Assembly: GCF_001939735.1 (NCBI RefSeq) | Contig: NZ_MJIL01000047.1 | Location: forward strand, 87,165-151,164 | From: Photobacterium proteolyticum | GTDB lineage: Bacteria > Pseudomonadota > Gammaproteobacteria > Enterobacterales > Vibrionaceae | DNA length: 64,000 nucleotides | Direction of reading: 5' to 3' | Part shown: in pieces, positions 55,273 through 64,000 of the stretch | How the letters are laid out: each line of letters starts with the position of its first letter | How positions within the stretch are numbered: position 1 is the stretch's first letter | Notes under the pieces: model-generated | The model's database searches: none | What the model was told of the DNA's origin: nothing | What the model saw: the letters and a program-made list of their open reading frames with translations, nothing else | Translations under genes and position numbers: made by a program

Positions 55273-55412
55273 CACTGATGTCGTATCAATTGGCCTTAGC
55301 GCAGATAACCAGTATTAAAGGAATTTCATTTCGAAGCAAGTCATGCGGCGAAAGCATAGAAATTGCCCGGCAGGATTATTGCAATTTATTTGCATAATTT
55401 CCCACACAAGCA

Positions 55413-55442
55413 TTGACAAACGAGCAACAAATTCGCTTCAAT
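55413..55442 (+). promoter_or_regulatory. Likely promoter of the lysC leader
   Basis: A consensus -35 TTGACA (55413-55418) is followed after 18 bases by TTCAAT (55437-55442), a fair -10. Transcription would start near 55450, some 40 bases ahead of the riboswitch aptamer. Confidence 0.6.
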
Positions 55443-55492
55443 GGAGATCGTTTTTTGTTCATCCTGATGACTGGAATACCATCAGGTAAAAA

Positions 55493-55663
55493 CAGAAGAG
55501 GAGCGTTACCCAGGTATCTATGTTGCGGGGCCCCACCCCAAGGCAGCATAAGAGAGGGGGAGTAACGCCGAGATACTGCCGGACAGGGGGCCTGCAGTAT
55601 CGGCCACGAAGGTTGAATCCTTCTGGCTGTCACCTTTCTCGAGTGAAAGGTGGGGAGCTTCTG
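55493..55663 (+). ncRNA. Lysine riboswitch aptamer
   Basis: The sequence follows the lysine (L-box) aptamer step by step. P1 strand CAGAAG opens it, then AGGAGCGTTACCCAGGTA, GAGGGGGAGTAACGCCGAGAT and GGTTGAATCCTTCTGGCTGTCACC follow. A final hairpin GGTGGGGAG and P1 closing strand CTTCTG (55658-55663) end it. It is highly similar to the E. coli lysC leader in these conserved blocks. It senses lysine and represses lysC, the first enzyme of the pathway. Confidence 0.93.
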
Positions 55664-55715
55664 GTTGTAGCGCTATCAATACGTCTCGCCTATCTGCTCT
55701 CCTGACAATTGGACG

Positions 55716-55750
55716 TCGGGAATACCCTCCCGAGTAAATTCCCTATTTTT
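55716..55750 (+). terminator. Expression-platform hairpins of the lysine riboswitch
   Basis: Two mutually exclusive stems can form. One is TCGGGA (55716-55721) with TCCCGA (55728-55733). The other is GGGAAT (55718-55723) with ATTCCC (55738-55743), which is followed by TATTTTT, a terminator-like tail. The second could end transcription when lysine is bound. The choice between stems is inference. Confidence 0.55.
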
Positions 55751-55783
55751 CGTTATAATTTTACTGTTATTGGGAGACTTGCT

Positions 55784-57154
55784 TTGAGCCCTGTAGATAA
55801 TCATGCCGCAGCCCTGACTGTCGCTAAGTTTGGTGGAACCAGCGTTGCCGATTTTACGGCAATGAGCCGCAGTGCTGCCATCATCAAGAATAACCCAGCC
55901 GCCCGTATCGTCTTAATCAGTGCATGCTCCGGCGTAACTAACCTGCTTGTCGAACTGGCCAATGGGGTGACTGAACCTGACCGTCGCCAACAACTTTTGA
56001 CCCGACTAGGCCAAATTCATCACAACGTGCTCAGTGAATTACAATCGCCAGAGAATGTGGCTTCAAAAATCGATAGCCTATTAGACTCCGTCTCTACCCT
56101 GGCGGACCAAGCAGCCTCGCAACCAAGCGTGCAGCTGACTGACCAGCTGGTTTCTCACGGTGAATTACTATCCACCCACCTGTTTACCCGAATCCTCAAT
56201 GAAATGGATGTCGACACTGTACGTTTCGATATTCGTGACATCATGCGGACGGACAGCCAGTTTGGAAAAGCCATCCCGCAACCCGAGGCGATTCGCCAGC
56301 TTGCTACGGACAAACTACGGCCGCTGCTGGAAAATCAGGTTGTGGTCTCACAGGGCTTCATTGGCTCGGACAGCAAGGGACAGACGACAACTTTGGGACG
56401 TGGGGGTAGTGACTACAGTGCGGCCCTGGTCGCCGAAGCCGTTGATGCATCAACACTGGAGATTTGGACCGATGTTCCGGGAATGTACACCACCGATCCC
56501 CGTATAGCCGCAGCCGCCAAGCCTATAAAAGAAATCAGCTTTAGCGAAGCCTCGGAAATGGCCAACTTCGGAGCCAAGATCCTGCACCCTTCCACCCTGG
56601 TTCCGGCTGTACGCCAGCAAATCCCGGTATTTATCGGCTCGTCCAAAGCACCTGAGCAAGGTGGCACATGGATCCGTGAAAGCGTTGATGACGCGCCGCT
56701 CTTTCGGGCACTGGCCCTGCGTTGCAACCAAACAATGGTGACACTGACAAGCCTGAATATGTTCCACGCCTATGGCTTCCTGGCCGAAGTGTTCCGTATT
56801 CTCGCCGAGCACAAGGTATCTGTCGATCTCATCACAACTTCAGAGGTGAGTGTCTCCCTAACACTGGATCAGACCGATACCGGCGGCGGCGCACCGACCC
56901 TGCCGCCGAAAGCCGTTGAAGCACTTAGCGAACTGTGCCGTGTCGAGGTTGAGCAAGGCTTATGTCTCGTGGCGCTTATCGGCAATCAAATGAGCAGCAC
57001 AAAGGGCTCGGCCAAGCAAATATTCGGGACATTGGAAGACTATAACCTGCGTATGATCTGCTATGGTGCCAGCCCGCACAATCTTTGCTTTCTTGTTAAG
57101 GAACAAGATGCCAAGTCAGTAGTGAAAGCGCTGCATCAGAAGATTTTCGAGTAG
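55784..57154 (+). CDS. lysC: Lysine-sensitive aspartokinase III LysC
   Basis: A 456-residue aspartokinase III, phosphorylating aspartate for lysine (and diaminopimelate) synthesis. The kinase motif KFGGTSVADF is at residues 15-24, then GFIGSD, TTLGRGGSDYSAALVAEA and two C-terminal ACT domains (lysine feedback sites). The frame reaches 55709, but the expected N-terminus fits a TTG start at 55784 behind GGGAGA, and the earlier part would encode riboswitch sequence. It is controlled by the riboswitch just upstream. Confidence 0.93.
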   Translation: MSPVDNHAAALTVAKFGGTSVADFTAMSRSAAIIKNNPAARIVLISACSGVTNLLVELANGVTEPDRRQQLLTRLGQIHHNVLSELQSPENVASKIDSLLDSVSTLADQAASQPSVQLTDQLVSHGELLSTHLFTRILNEMDVDTVRFDIRDIMRTDSQFGKAIPQPEAIRQLATDKLRPLLENQVVVSQGFIGSDSKGQTTTLGRGGSDYSAALVAEAVDASTLEIWTDVPGMYTTDPRIAAAAKPIKEISFSEASEMANFGAKILHPSTLVPAVRQQIPVFIGSSKAPEQGGTWIRESVDDAPLFRALALRCNQTMVTLTSLNMFHAYGFLAEVFRILAEHKVSVDLITTSEVSVSLTLDQTDTGGGAPTLPPKAVEALSELCRVEVEQGLCLVALIGNQMSSTKGSAKQIFGTLEDYNLRMICYGASPHNLCFLVKEQDAKSVVKALHQKIFE

Positions 57155-57176
57155 ATCCTCAATGAGCCTTAACGAC

Positions 57177-57204
57177 AAACAGGGCGCCAAACGGCGCCCT
57201 GTTT
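57177..57204. terminator. Bidirectional terminator between lysC and metH
   Basis: Stem AAACAGGGCGCC (57177-57188), loop AAAC, GGCGCCCTGTTT (57193-57204): a perfect 12-bp stem with A/T flanks between convergent genes. Confidence 0.92.
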
Positions 57205-57224
57205 ATTTCCTTGTCGAAGTAACT

Positions 57225-60200
57225 TTATAAGTTTGGCCCCAGCCATTTTTCAGCTTCAACCAGATCCCAGCCTTTGCGCTCGGCATAGCTGTCACGCTGA
57301 TCATCTTGTATCTGCGCTACAGCAAAGTAACGTGTGTCCGGATGTGAGAAATACCAGCCCGATACAGCCGCTCCCGGCCACATCGCAAAGCTTTCAGTCA
57401 ACTTCATTCCAGTGTTTGACTCAACATCCAGCAGCTTCCAAATCTCCCCTTTTTCCGTATGCTCCGGACAGGCAGGATAGCCGGGCGCAGGACGAATACC
57501 TTGGTATTTCTCGCGGATCAAGTCTTCATTCTTCAGGTTCTCATCAGCCGCGTAGCCCCAGATTTCCTTGCGCACCATTTTATGCATGTACTCGGCAAAG
57601 GCCTCTGCCAAACGATCCGCAACTGCCTGGATCATAATGGCATTGTAGTCATCCCCCTTGGCCTTGAATTGATCCGCAATCTCATATTCGCCAATCCCGC
57701 CGGTGACAGCGAACGCACCAATCCAGTCTGCCTTTCCGCTTTCTTTCGGAGCGATGTAATCCGACAGGCAGTAGTTAGGCCCTTTAGGCTTTTTCGTCTG
57801 CTGACGAAGGCCACGCAAAGTCGTCAATACCTCGGTACGAGACTCATCGGTGTAAACTTCAATATCATCACCAATATTATTGGCAGGGAACAGCCCACAG
57901 ACCCCGTTGGCCTTGATCATGCTGGTCTGCTCGATTTCATCCAGTAGCTTATTGGCATCATTAAACAGACGCTGCGCTTCTTCGCCAACAACTTCATGTT
58001 TCAAAATTGTCGGATATTTACCGCTGAGCGACCAGGTCATGAAAAACGGGGTCCAGTCGATATACTCACGCAAAGTAGACACGGGGAAATCTGTGAAGGT
58101 ATGGATCCCGCCTTTCGCCGGTACAGGAGGCTGATAGGTCGCCCAGTCAATGTTGACCTTATTGGCGCGGGCTTCTTCCAGGGTGACAGGTGCGGTACGT
58201 GGCTTTTTGCGAGCATGCTGATCCCTGACTATTTCGTACTCTTTATCCAGACGCTCGACAAATGCAGGACGCTGCTCATCAGAAAGCAGAGCCGAGCAAA
58301 CGCCGACCGCCCGTGACGCATTCGAGACATAGACAACCGGCGCATGGTAATTCTCTTCGATTTTCACCGCGGTGTGTGCCTTGGAGGTTGTTGCCCCGCC
58401 AATCAGCAACGGGAGATCAAACCCCTGGCGTTCCATCTCTTTGGCAACATGTACCATCTCATCCAACGACGGGGTGATCAGGCCGCTCAAACCGATGATA
58501 TCGACATTTTCTTCCTTGGCTACTTTCAGGATCTTATCGCAAGGGACCATCACGCCAAGGTCGATAATTTCATAGTTATTACATTGCAAAACCACACCGA
58601 CGATATTCTTACCAATATCGTGTACATCCCCCTTCACGGTTGCCAGTAGGATTTTACCGTTGCTCTGCCCTGCCTGCTTTTCAGCATTAATGTACGGTTC
58701 AAGGTAGGCCACAGCCTGCTTCATCACTCGGGCTGACTTCACCACCTGCGGCAGGAACATCTTGCCTTCACCGAACAAGTCGCCAACGACATTCATACCA
58801 GCCATCAATGGACCTTCAATCACTTCCAGCGGCTTACTTGCATTTGCTCTGGCTTCTTCCGTATCCTCAACAATAAACTCGGTAATGCCTTTGACCAGCG
58901 CATGCTCCAGTCGCTTCTCGACATCCCAGCCACGCCATTCCTGCGCACTACGGTCATCCTCTACCGTTCCGCTATCACGGTACTTATCCGCAATATCCAG
59001 CAATCTTTCGGTACTATCATCACGACGGTTAAGCACAACATCTTCAACAGCTTCTCGAAGCTCATCCGGCAGATCATCATAGATAGCCAACTGACCGGCG
59101 TTGACGATCCCCATATCCATGCCGTTCTTGAAACAGTGATACAAGAAAACGGCATGAATGGCCTCCCTCACCGGGTTATTGCCCCGGAACGAGAAAGAGA
59201 CGTTGGAAACCCCGCCAGAAACCATGGCATGCGGTAGCGTCCGCTTGATATCACCCACAGCCTCAATGAAATCCACCGCGTAGTTGTTATGCTCTTCAAT
59301 CCCTGTCGCAACAGCGAAAATGTTCGGGTCGAAAATGATATCTTCTGGTGGGAAGCCCACCTCATCGACCAAGACCCGGTAAGCATTGGTACAGATTTCA
59401 ATTTTCCGCTCGCGGGTATCAGCCTGACCAACCTCATCAAACGCCATGACGATAACTGCAGCACCATAGCGGCGGATCAACTTGGCCTGGGAAACAAACT
59501 TGTCTTTCCCTTCCTTGAGCGAAATGGAGTTAACGATGGCTTTACCCTGAACACACTTCAAGCCAGCCTCAATCACTTCCCACTTGGAAGAATCGACCAT
59601 GATCGGAACTTTCGATATCTCGGGTTCAGTAGCGCACAAATTGAGGAAACGAACCATTGCCGCTTCTGCATCCAGCATCCCTTCGTCCATGTTGATATCG
59701 ATGATCTGTGCACCGGCTTCGACCTGCTGACGGGCTACTTCCAGCGCTTCATCATAGAGCTCTTCTTTGATCAGCCGCTTAAAGCGGGCTGAACCAGTGA
59801 CGTTAGTCCGCTCACCGACGTTGATAAACAAGGTATCGGATTCGATGGTCAACGGTTCAAGACCAGACAACCGGCATGCAACAGGAATATCCGGAAGCTG
59901 ACGAGGGGTCACATCACGCGTTACTTCAGCCATCTGCCGAATATGCTCAGGAGTGGTACCACAACAACCACCGACAAGGTTCAAAAAGCCACTCTGAGCC
60001 CACTCTTTAATGTGCTCAGCCATATCTTCCGGGCTCAGGTCATATTCACCAAAAGCATTGGGCAAACCGGCATTCGGGTGCGCAGAGACGGCACACTCTG
60101 AAATACGGGATAATTCTTCAACATACTGACGGAGCTCATCTGGCCCCAGAGCACAGTTCAAACCAAAGGAAATCGGCTTAACATGACGGAGCGAGTTATA

Positions 60201-60896
60201 GAATGCCTCCGTCGTCTGACCAGAAAGTGTCCGTCCGGAGGCATCGGTGATCGTGCCCGAGATCATTACTGGCAATTCAAAGCCAAGTTCTTCAAAAACA
60301 CTTTCGACAGCAAATGAACAGGCTTTGGCATTCAGGGTATCAAAGATCGTTTCGATCAGAATGAGATCAGAGCCGCCTTCAATCAACGCTCGGGTAGACT
60401 CTGAATAGGCCTCGACCAATTGATCAAAAGTGACATTTCGAAAACCGGGATCGTTAACATCCGGCGATATAGAACATGTGCGGTTGGTCGGGCCCAGGAC
60501 ACCGGCAACAAAACGCGGCTTATCCGGTGTTTTTGCTGTCCACTCATCTGCGGCCTGACGGGCAAGGCGTGCAGCCTCAAGGTTGATCTCTGCGCTCAGG
60601 CTTTCCATATCATAGTCAGCCATCGCAATGGTAGTTGCGTTAAAGGTGTTGGTTTCCAGAATATCTGCACCGGCCTCTAAATAAGACGAGTGGATATCTT
60701 TGATCAACTGGGGCTGTGTCAGTACCAATAGGTCGTTATTGCCTTTGAGGTCTGAGTGCCAGTCTGCAAACCGCTCACCGCGATAATCCGCTTCTTCCAG
60801 CTTGTAGCCCTGGATCATGGTGCCCATACCACCATCAATGATCAGGATCTGCTGATCTAGTCGCTTCTGTAATAATTCCTTGCCCTTTAACACCAC
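57225..60896 (-). CDS. metH: Cobalamin-dependent methionine synthase MetH
   Basis: A 1223-residue MetH, close to the 1227 of E. coli and colinear. Homocysteine domain with zinc ligands in GLNCALG and GGCCGTT; folate (pterin) domain with [17 protein letters not shown]; cobalamin domain with the base-off motif [10 protein letters not shown]-terminal AdoMet reactivation domain ([15 protein letters not shown]). It methylates homocysteine using 5-methyl-THF. GTG at 60896 behind GGGA is taken as start; the frame also has an ATG at 60941, but that lies ten bases from the MetJ operator and adds an unsupported N-terminus. Confidence 0.93.
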   Translation of the reverse strand: MVLKGKELLQKRLDQQILIIDGGMGTMIQGYKLEEADYRGERFADWHSDLKGNNDLLVLTQPQLIKDIHSSYLEAGADILETNTFNATTIAMADYDMESLSAEINLEAARLARQAADEWTAKTPDKPRFVAGVLGPTNRTCSISPDVNDPGFRNVTFDQLVEAYSESTRALIEGGSDLILIETIFDTLNAKACSFAVESVFEELGFELPVMISGTITDASGRTLSGQTTEAFYNSLRHVKPISFGLNCALGPDELRQYVEELSRISECAVSAHPNAGLPNAFGEYDLSPEDMAEHIKEWAQSGFLNLVGGCCGTTPEHIRQMAEVTRDVTPRQLPDIPVACRLSGLEPLTIESDTLFINVGERTNVTGSARFKRLIKEELYDEALEVARQQVEAGAQIIDINMDEGMLDAEAAMVRFLNLCATEPEISKVPIMVDSSKWEVIEAGLKCVQGKAIVNSISLKEGKDKFVSQAKLIRRYGAAVIVMAFDEVGQADTRERKIEICTNAYRVLVDEVGFPPEDIIFDPNIFAVATGIEEHNNYAVDFIEAVGDIKRTLPHAMVSGGVSNVSFSFRGNNPVREAIHAVFLYHCFKNGMDMGIVNAGQLAIYDDLPDELREAVEDVVLNRRDDSTERLLDIADKYRDSGTVEDDRSAQEWRGWDVEKRLEHALVKGITEFIVEDTEEARANASKPLEVIEGPLMAGMNVVGDLFGEGKMFLPQVVKSARVMKQAVAYLEPYINAEKQAGQSNGKILLATVKGDVHDIGKNIVGVVLQCNNYEIIDLGVMVPCDKILKVAKEENVDIIGLSGLITPSLDEMVHVAKEMERQGFDLPLLIGGATTSKAHTAVKIEENYHAPVVYVSNASRAVGVCSALLSDEQRPAFVERLDKEYEIVRDQHARKKPRTAPVTLEEARANKVNIDWATYQPPVPAKGGIHTFTDFPVSTLREYIDWTPFFMTWSLSGKYPTILKHEVVGEEAQRLFNDANKLLDEIEQTSMIKANGVCGLFPANNIGDDIEVYTDESRTEVLTTLRGLRQQTKKPKGPNYCLSDYIAPKESGKADWIGAFAVTGGIGEYEIADQFKAKGDDYNAIMIQAVADRLAEAFAEYMHKMVRKEIWGYAADENLKNEDLIREKYQGIRPAPGYPACPEHTEKGEIWKLLDVESNTGMKLTESFAMWPGAAVSGWYFSHPDTRYFAVAQIQDDQRDSYAERKGWDLVEAEKWLGPNL

Positions 60897-60950
60897 ACTA
60901 CTTCCCTTATCTATTTTTACAGCTGAATAACATCCTACCACAGTCCATAT

Positions 60951-60974
60951 GGAAATCTAGACGTCTAAACTTGT
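60951..60974 (-). promoter_or_regulatory. MetJ operator upstream of metH
   Basis: Three tandem 8-base boxes: GGAAATCT, AGACGTCT (the perfect consensus) and AAACTTGT. They lie about 55 bases before the GTG start. MetJ with S-adenosylmethionine would repress metH from here. Confidence 0.75.
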
Positions 60975-61091
60975 TTTCTCTATCAAAACAAAACCAGAAT
61001 CTAGGAAAGTTTTCTATAGCTATCGCTGCGTGATGGATTTATATTTTGTCACAATTTCATACTTTACTTTTAACCATATTGAGGTTGACGC

Positions 61092-62372
61092 ATGTCGGTC
61101 TATAGCACCCTCTGCTTTCTTGCTGCTGCTGCAATGATCATTGCATTTATCAACAGCAAAATAGGAAAAATGCAAACCACTATCGCCATTACTGCCGGGG
61201 CATTGGTATTGTCACTGGGGATCGTTATCGCAGGACAGAACGGCTGGTTTCATCTAGAAGATATTGCCGCCGAGCAGCTTGGCGAAATTAACTTCGAGAG
61301 TTTTCTGCTAAAAGGGATTCTGGGCTTTTTGCTTTTTGCCGGTGGACTAGGGATTAAACTGCCCAACCTCGAAGATCAAAAATGGGAAATCACAGTACTT
61401 GCACTGGCGGCAACCCTGTTTTCAACCTTCTTCATTGGTTTTTCTCTCTGGGGGATCTGTCAGTTTCTCGGCATTCAGTTTGATCTTATCTACTGCCTGA
61501 TCTTTGGCTCACTCATATCGCCTACCGATCCGATCGCAGTGTTAGCTATTGTGAAAAAGCTCGATGCACCGAGACGCATCTCAACACAAATTGAAGGTGA
61601 ATCCCTTTTCAATGATGGTTTTGGCCTCGTTATTTTCGTTACCTTGTTCACCATTGCTTTCGGCAATGAAGCGCCAACCGTTCTTGGTGTGGGTCAGCTA
61701 TTTGTACAGGAGGCTATTGGAGGAATCGTCTACGGCTTTTTACTTGGCTTACTCTTCCATTACCTCATCAGCGCCACCGATGACCACTCTATGGAGCTCC
61801 TCCTGACTTTAGGTATTCCCACTGCCGGTTATGTCTTTGCTGATGTTATTCATGTTTCAGGGCCACTGGCAATGGTCGTTTCCGGCATCATGATCGGTAA
61901 CTGGACTCGCTATATTGGTTTTTCCAAAGAGAGTGAAGACCATCTCGATCACTTCTGGGAACTGGTCGATGAATTCCTCAATGGCGTGCTGTTCCTTCTG
62001 ATCGGTATGAGTATGCTGCAGTTCAATTTCCATCAGGAAGACTGGGTGTTGATGGTTGTCGCTGTTCCACTGGTACTGCTCAGCCGTTATCTCAGCATCA
62101 AATTTTCGTATATGGGATTCGAGCGCTACCGGCAATACAACCCTCTCTCGGTGAAAATCCTGACCTGGGGCGGATTACGTGGCGGCCTTGCCTTAGCGAT
62201 GGCAATGGCTATCCCGGCAGGGATTATTGTTATTCCGGAGAAAAGCATCGATGTCAGGGAAATCATTTTGGTGATGACCTATGCAGTCGTTGTCTTTTCA
62301 ATTCTTGTTCAGGGCTCAACCATTACTCCACTGATTCACAAAGCCAAGCAATGGGAAGCCAATAATCAATAG
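61092..62372 (+). CDS. CPA1-family cation/proton antiporter (NhaP-like)
   Basis: A 426-residue membrane protein with about 12 hydrophobic segments, belonging to the NhaP/CPA1 Na+(K+)/H+ antiporters. The signature SPTDPIAVLAIVKKLDAPRR and GESLFNDGFGLV (with the acidic ion-binding Asp) and WGGLRGGLALAMAM are clear. It would exchange Na+ or K+ for H+ across the inner membrane for pH and salt balance; the preferred ion is not visible. It stands between the divergent metH and the convergent metA. A TTGAGG ribosome site precedes it. Confidence 0.92.
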   Translation: MSVYSTLCFLAAAAMIIAFINSKIGKMQTTIAITAGALVLSLGIVIAGQNGWFHLEDIAAEQLGEINFESFLLKGILGFLLFAGGLGIKLPNLEDQKWEITVLALAATLFSTFFIGFSLWGICQFLGIQFDLIYCLIFGSLISPTDPIAVLAIVKKLDAPRRISTQIEGESLFNDGFGLVIFVTLFTIAFGNEAPTVLGVGQLFVQEAIGGIVYGFLLGLLFHYLISATDDHSMELLLTLGIPTAGYVFADVIHVSGPLAMVVSGIMIGNWTRYIGFSKESEDHLDHFWELVDEFLNGVLFLLIGMSMLQFNFHQEDWVLMVVAVPLVLLSRYLSIKFSYMGFERYRQYNPLSVKILTWGGLRGGLALAMAMAIPAGIIVIPEKSIDVREIILVMTYAVVVFSILVQGSTITPLIHKAKQWEANNQ

Positions 62373-62404
62373 TCTTCTATTAATCATTGCTGTAAAACTT
62401 TAGC

Positions 62405-62432
62405 AAAAAGACCTGCTTTTGCAGGTCTTTTT
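62405..62432. terminator. Bidirectional terminator between antiporter gene and metA
   Basis: Stem AAAAAGACCTGC (62405-62416), loop TTTT, GCAGGTCTTTTT (62421-62432): a classical two-way intrinsic terminator. Confidence 0.93.
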
Positions 62433-62441
62433 ATTTCCAGG

Positions 62442-63383
62442 TTAATCATCCTTGGTAAAATTGGCTTCCGAGAAATGCTCAAGATCATAAGGCGTCTGCT
62501 GGTAGACACAGTAGTTGAGCCAGTTAGAAAACAATAGATGGCCATGACTGCGCCAGCTGGCAACCGGAGGGTTGTCAGGGTTATCATCGGGATAATAATT
62601 GACAGGTATCGCAGGCTCCATGCCCTCAGCCAAGTCACGTACATACTCATTATGCAGCGTTGATACATCATATTCCGGATGACCCGTCACGAAGACATTA
62701 CGCTTATCTTTGGTTGCAGCCAGATACACACCAGCCTGATCAGATGTTGCCAGAATATCGAGATCGGTATGCTCGGCTAAATACTCCGGTGAAAAATCTG
62801 CATACCGTGAATGCGGTGCCAGGAAGGAATCATCAAAACCACGAAGAATTGGATTATGGCAATCATGTGTCCGATGGAAATAGACCCCTGATAGCTTTTC
62901 TTTGCGCGTTCTCTTCGGCAAGTCATACAACAACTTCAAGCCAGCCTGTGCCGCCCAACAAACAAACATAGTCGAGGTGACATGCTCCTTGGCCCAATTC
63001 ATGATTGTCTGTATTTCTTCCCAATACAGTACATCTTCAAACTGAACAAGCCCTAGGGGCGCTCCGGTTACAATCAAACCATCGTAGTTCCGATCCTTCA
63101 CCATCTCAAACTGACGATAGAACGTATCTAAGTGCTCAGTTGGCGTATTCTTGGTTGGCCGGTTATCTATTCGCAACAACTCCACATCAACTTGCAGCGG
63201 GCTATTCGACAGTAACCGTAAGAACTGAGTTTCCGTCTCAATTTTCTTCGGCATCAAATTCAACAATAACACCTTCAGTGGACGTATTTCCTGGCTGGCG
63301 GCACGCGCTTCCGACATCACAAAGATATTCTCACTACGTAAGATATCAGTAGCAGGTAATTGGTCAGGAATTTTTATCGGCAT
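62442..63383 (-). CDS. metA: Homoserine O-succinyltransferase MetA
   Basis: A 313-residue MetA. The nucleophile Cys142 ([10 protein letters not shown]), His235 and Glu237 (GHPEYD) make the active site. Gly111 (GAPLGLVQF) fits a succinyl-CoA user; acetyl-CoA users of this fold carry Glu there. It starts the methionine-specific branch from homoserine. A GGAGT site precedes the ATG, and tandem MetJ boxes lie upstream. Confidence 0.96.
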   Translation of the reverse strand: MPIKIPDQLPATDILRSENIFVMSEARAASQEIRPLKVLLLNLMPKKIETETQFLRLLSNSPLQVDVELLRIDNRPTKNTPTEHLDTFYRQFEMVKDRNYDGLIVTGAPLGLVQFEDVLYWEEIQTIMNWAKEHVTSTMFVCWAAQAGLKLLYDLPKRTRKEKLSGVYFHRTHDCHNPILRGFDDSFLAPHSRYADFSPEYLAEHTDLDILATSDQAGVYLAATKDKRNVFVTGHPEYDVSTLHNEYVRDLAEGMEPAIPVNYYPDDNPDNPPVASWRSHGHLLFSNWLNYCVYQQTPYDLEHFSEANFTKDD

Positions 63384-63458
63384 TGGTTTACTCCTTAAAC
63401 GTTATACCGAACGAAACAACTTACATGCCGAACTCCCTTATAACAAACGTTGGCATCA

Positions 63459-63482
63459 AGATGTTTAGACGTCCAGATTTCT
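63459..63482 (-). promoter_or_regulatory. MetJ operator upstream of metA
   Basis: Three tandem 8-base boxes: AGATGTTT, AGACGTCC and AGATTTCT (consensus AGACGTCT), about 75-100 bases before the metA start. Their agreement with the consensus is better than in the metH copy overall. Confidence 0.8.
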
Positions 63483-63490
63483 AAAATAAA

Positions 63491-63517
63491 ACTATATAAA
63501 TTTGGTCTAAGGTGCAA
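63491..63517 (-). promoter_or_regulatory. Possible metA promoter
   Basis: Reading the minus strand, TTGCAC (63517-63512) is followed after 15 bases by TATAGT (63496-63491). Spacing is shorter than ideal. The MetJ boxes lie just downstream, where repressor would block the start site. Confidence 0.45.
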
Positions 63518-63598
63518 GAGAAAGAGTATTAAAAGAATTGTAGATAATGAAGAGATGATGAGGAAAAGTAATGAAGGAAATTACCGTCCAGAAACGAG

Positions 63599-63623
63599 AA
63601 AACCCAGCCAAAGGCTGGGTTTT
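63599..63623 (-). terminator. rRNA operon terminator
   Basis: Stem AAAACCCAGCC (63599-63609), loop AAA, GGCTGGGTTTT (63613-63623), eight bases after the 5S 3' end. The minus-strand T run ends the rRNA operon transcript. Confidence 0.9.
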
Positions 63624-63630
63624 GAAAGAG

Positions 63631-63749
63631 TGTTCAGCAATGACCTACTCTCACATGGGGAGACCCCACACTACCATCGGCGCTACAACGTTTCACTTCT
63701 GAGTTCGGCATGGGATCAGGTGGGACCATTGTGCTATTGTCGCTGAACA
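63631..63749 (-). rRNA. rrf: 5S rRNA (variant copy)
   Basis: A 119-nt 5S gene with full conserved core (CCATGCCGAACTCAGAAGTG, GCGCCGATGGTAGTGTGGGG). The closing stem is TGTTCAGC / GCTGAACA and the 5' end reads TGTTCAGCGACAATAGC. This differs from the second copy at the window end, whose stem strand is GCCAGGCT. Both stem strands changed together, so the variant should still fold. It is the last gene of the rRNA operon. Confidence 0.93.
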
Positions 63750-63756
63750 AATTTAG

Positions 63757-63832
63757 TGGTGCTAGTACCCAGATTTGAACTGGGGACCTCACCCTTACCA
63801 AGGGTGCGCTCTACCAACTGAGCTATACCAGC
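63757..63832 (-). tRNA. tRNA-Thr (anticodon GGT)
   Basis: A complete 76-nt cloverleaf with an encoded CCA end. Acceptor strands GCTGGTA and TACTAGC pair, the anticodon arm is CACCCTTGGTAAGGGTG with anticodon GGT, and the T arm carries GTTCAAATC. It sits between two 5S genes, as in the E. coli rrnD operon, with only seven bases to the downstream 5S. Confidence 0.96.
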
Positions 63833-63846
63833 ACGCAATTCTGCAT

Positions 63847-63880
63847 ATAAACAAAGTCTTACATTTATTGCTTTGTTTAT
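63847..63880 (-). repeat. Hairpin in the 5S-tRNA spacer (first)
   Basis: ATAAACAAAG (63847-63856) and CTTTGTTTAT (63871-63880) form a 10-bp stem with a 14-base loop just upstream of tRNA-Thr in the transcript. Possible rRNA/tRNA processing signal; inference. Confidence 0.6.
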
Positions 63881-63886
63881 TTTTGC

Positions 63887-63912
63887 TTTCATCTTTTTCT
63901 AAAAAGATGAAA
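63887..63912 (-). repeat. Hairpin in the 5S-tRNA spacer (second)
   Basis: TTTCATCTTTTT (63887-63898), CT, AAAAAGATGAAA (63901-63912): a perfect 12-bp AT-rich inverted repeat with a two-base centre. It lies between the upstream 5S and the tRNA and may be cut by RNase III or RNase E. Confidence 0.65.
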
Positions 63913-63923
63913 ACCTAAGTTGG

Positions 63924-64000
63924 AGCCTGGCGATGTCCTACTCTCACATGGGGAGACCCCACACTACCATCGGCGCTATTACGTTTCACTACTGAGTTCG
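63924..64000 (-). rRNA. rrf: 5S rRNA (partial, 5' part beyond window)
   Basis: The 3' 77 nt of a second 5S gene, ending GGACATCGCCAGGCT as is usual in vibrios. It shares the core with the other copy but has AGTAGTG for AGAAGTG and CGTAATAGCG for CGTTGTAGCG. It precedes tRNA-Thr in the transcript; the 23S gene should lie further right. Confidence 0.93.

Noticed and set aside
55182..55300. Glycine riboswitch before the aminotransferase gene
   Set aside because: The leader lacks the conserved glycine aptamer core, although the enzyme class would suit one.

Overview
This window is core chromosome of a gamma-proteobacterium, most probably a member of the Vibrionaceae. The evidence is a complete MSHA (mannose-sensitive haemagglutinin) type IV pilus locus in the order mshI-J-K-L-M-N-E-G-F-B-A-C-D-O-P-Q, placed between csrD/mshH and mreBCD. 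A PglL-type O-oligosaccharyltransferase lies beside uvrA, and a 5S-tRNA-Thr-5S rRNA operon tail is present. Species cannot be fixed from the sequence alone; base composition (about half G+C by eye) would suit Photobacterium or Grimontia-like genera. No insertion sequence, prophage, integron or CRISPR array was seen, and no gene looks broken.

Layout. 1-4022 (minus): mlaFEDCB, ibaG and the start of murA (outer-membrane lipid asymmetry, then peptidoglycan precursor synthesis). 4431-12241 (plus): yrbG, kdsD, kdsC, lptC, lptA, lptB, rpoN, hpf, ptsN, rapZ, npr. This long train joins LPS core sugar supply and LPS export to sigma-54 and the nitrogen PTS. A possible 28-codon reading frame overlaps the rpoN start. 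12561-18469: mgtE, then pmbA and tldD (peptide-maturing protease pair) flanking yjgA/darP, then a nitrilase-family amidase. 18509-27004 (minus): yhdP, rng, maf, mreD, mreC, mreB (envelope lipid transport, RNase G, cell shape).

27122-45073 (minus): the MSHA locus. Assembly machinery (mshI to mshG) is transcribed first and the pilins (mshB, mshA, minor pilins) later. The very large surface protein MshQ comes last. A strong hairpin sits directly behind mshA. MshE carries two c-di-GMP-binding MshEN motifs, and the upstream csrD/mshH encodes a degenerate GGDEF-EAL protein. 47433-57154: a LysR regulator, divergent ssb and uvrA with an SOS box between them, pglL, a class-V aminotransferase, and lysC behind a lysine riboswitch. 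57225-63383: metH and metA (both minus, each with tandem MetJ boxes upstream) around a CPA1 cation/proton antiporter. 63599-64000: the 3' end of an rRNA operon on the minus strand, with two non-identical 5S genes and tRNA-Thr(GGT).

Almost everything matches well-known families. I did not find a convincing wholly new multi-gene system. The items most worth a second look are the rpoN-overlapping small ORF, the covarying 5S variant, the mshA-proximal hairpin, MshQ, and PglL as a possible pilin glycosyltransferase.
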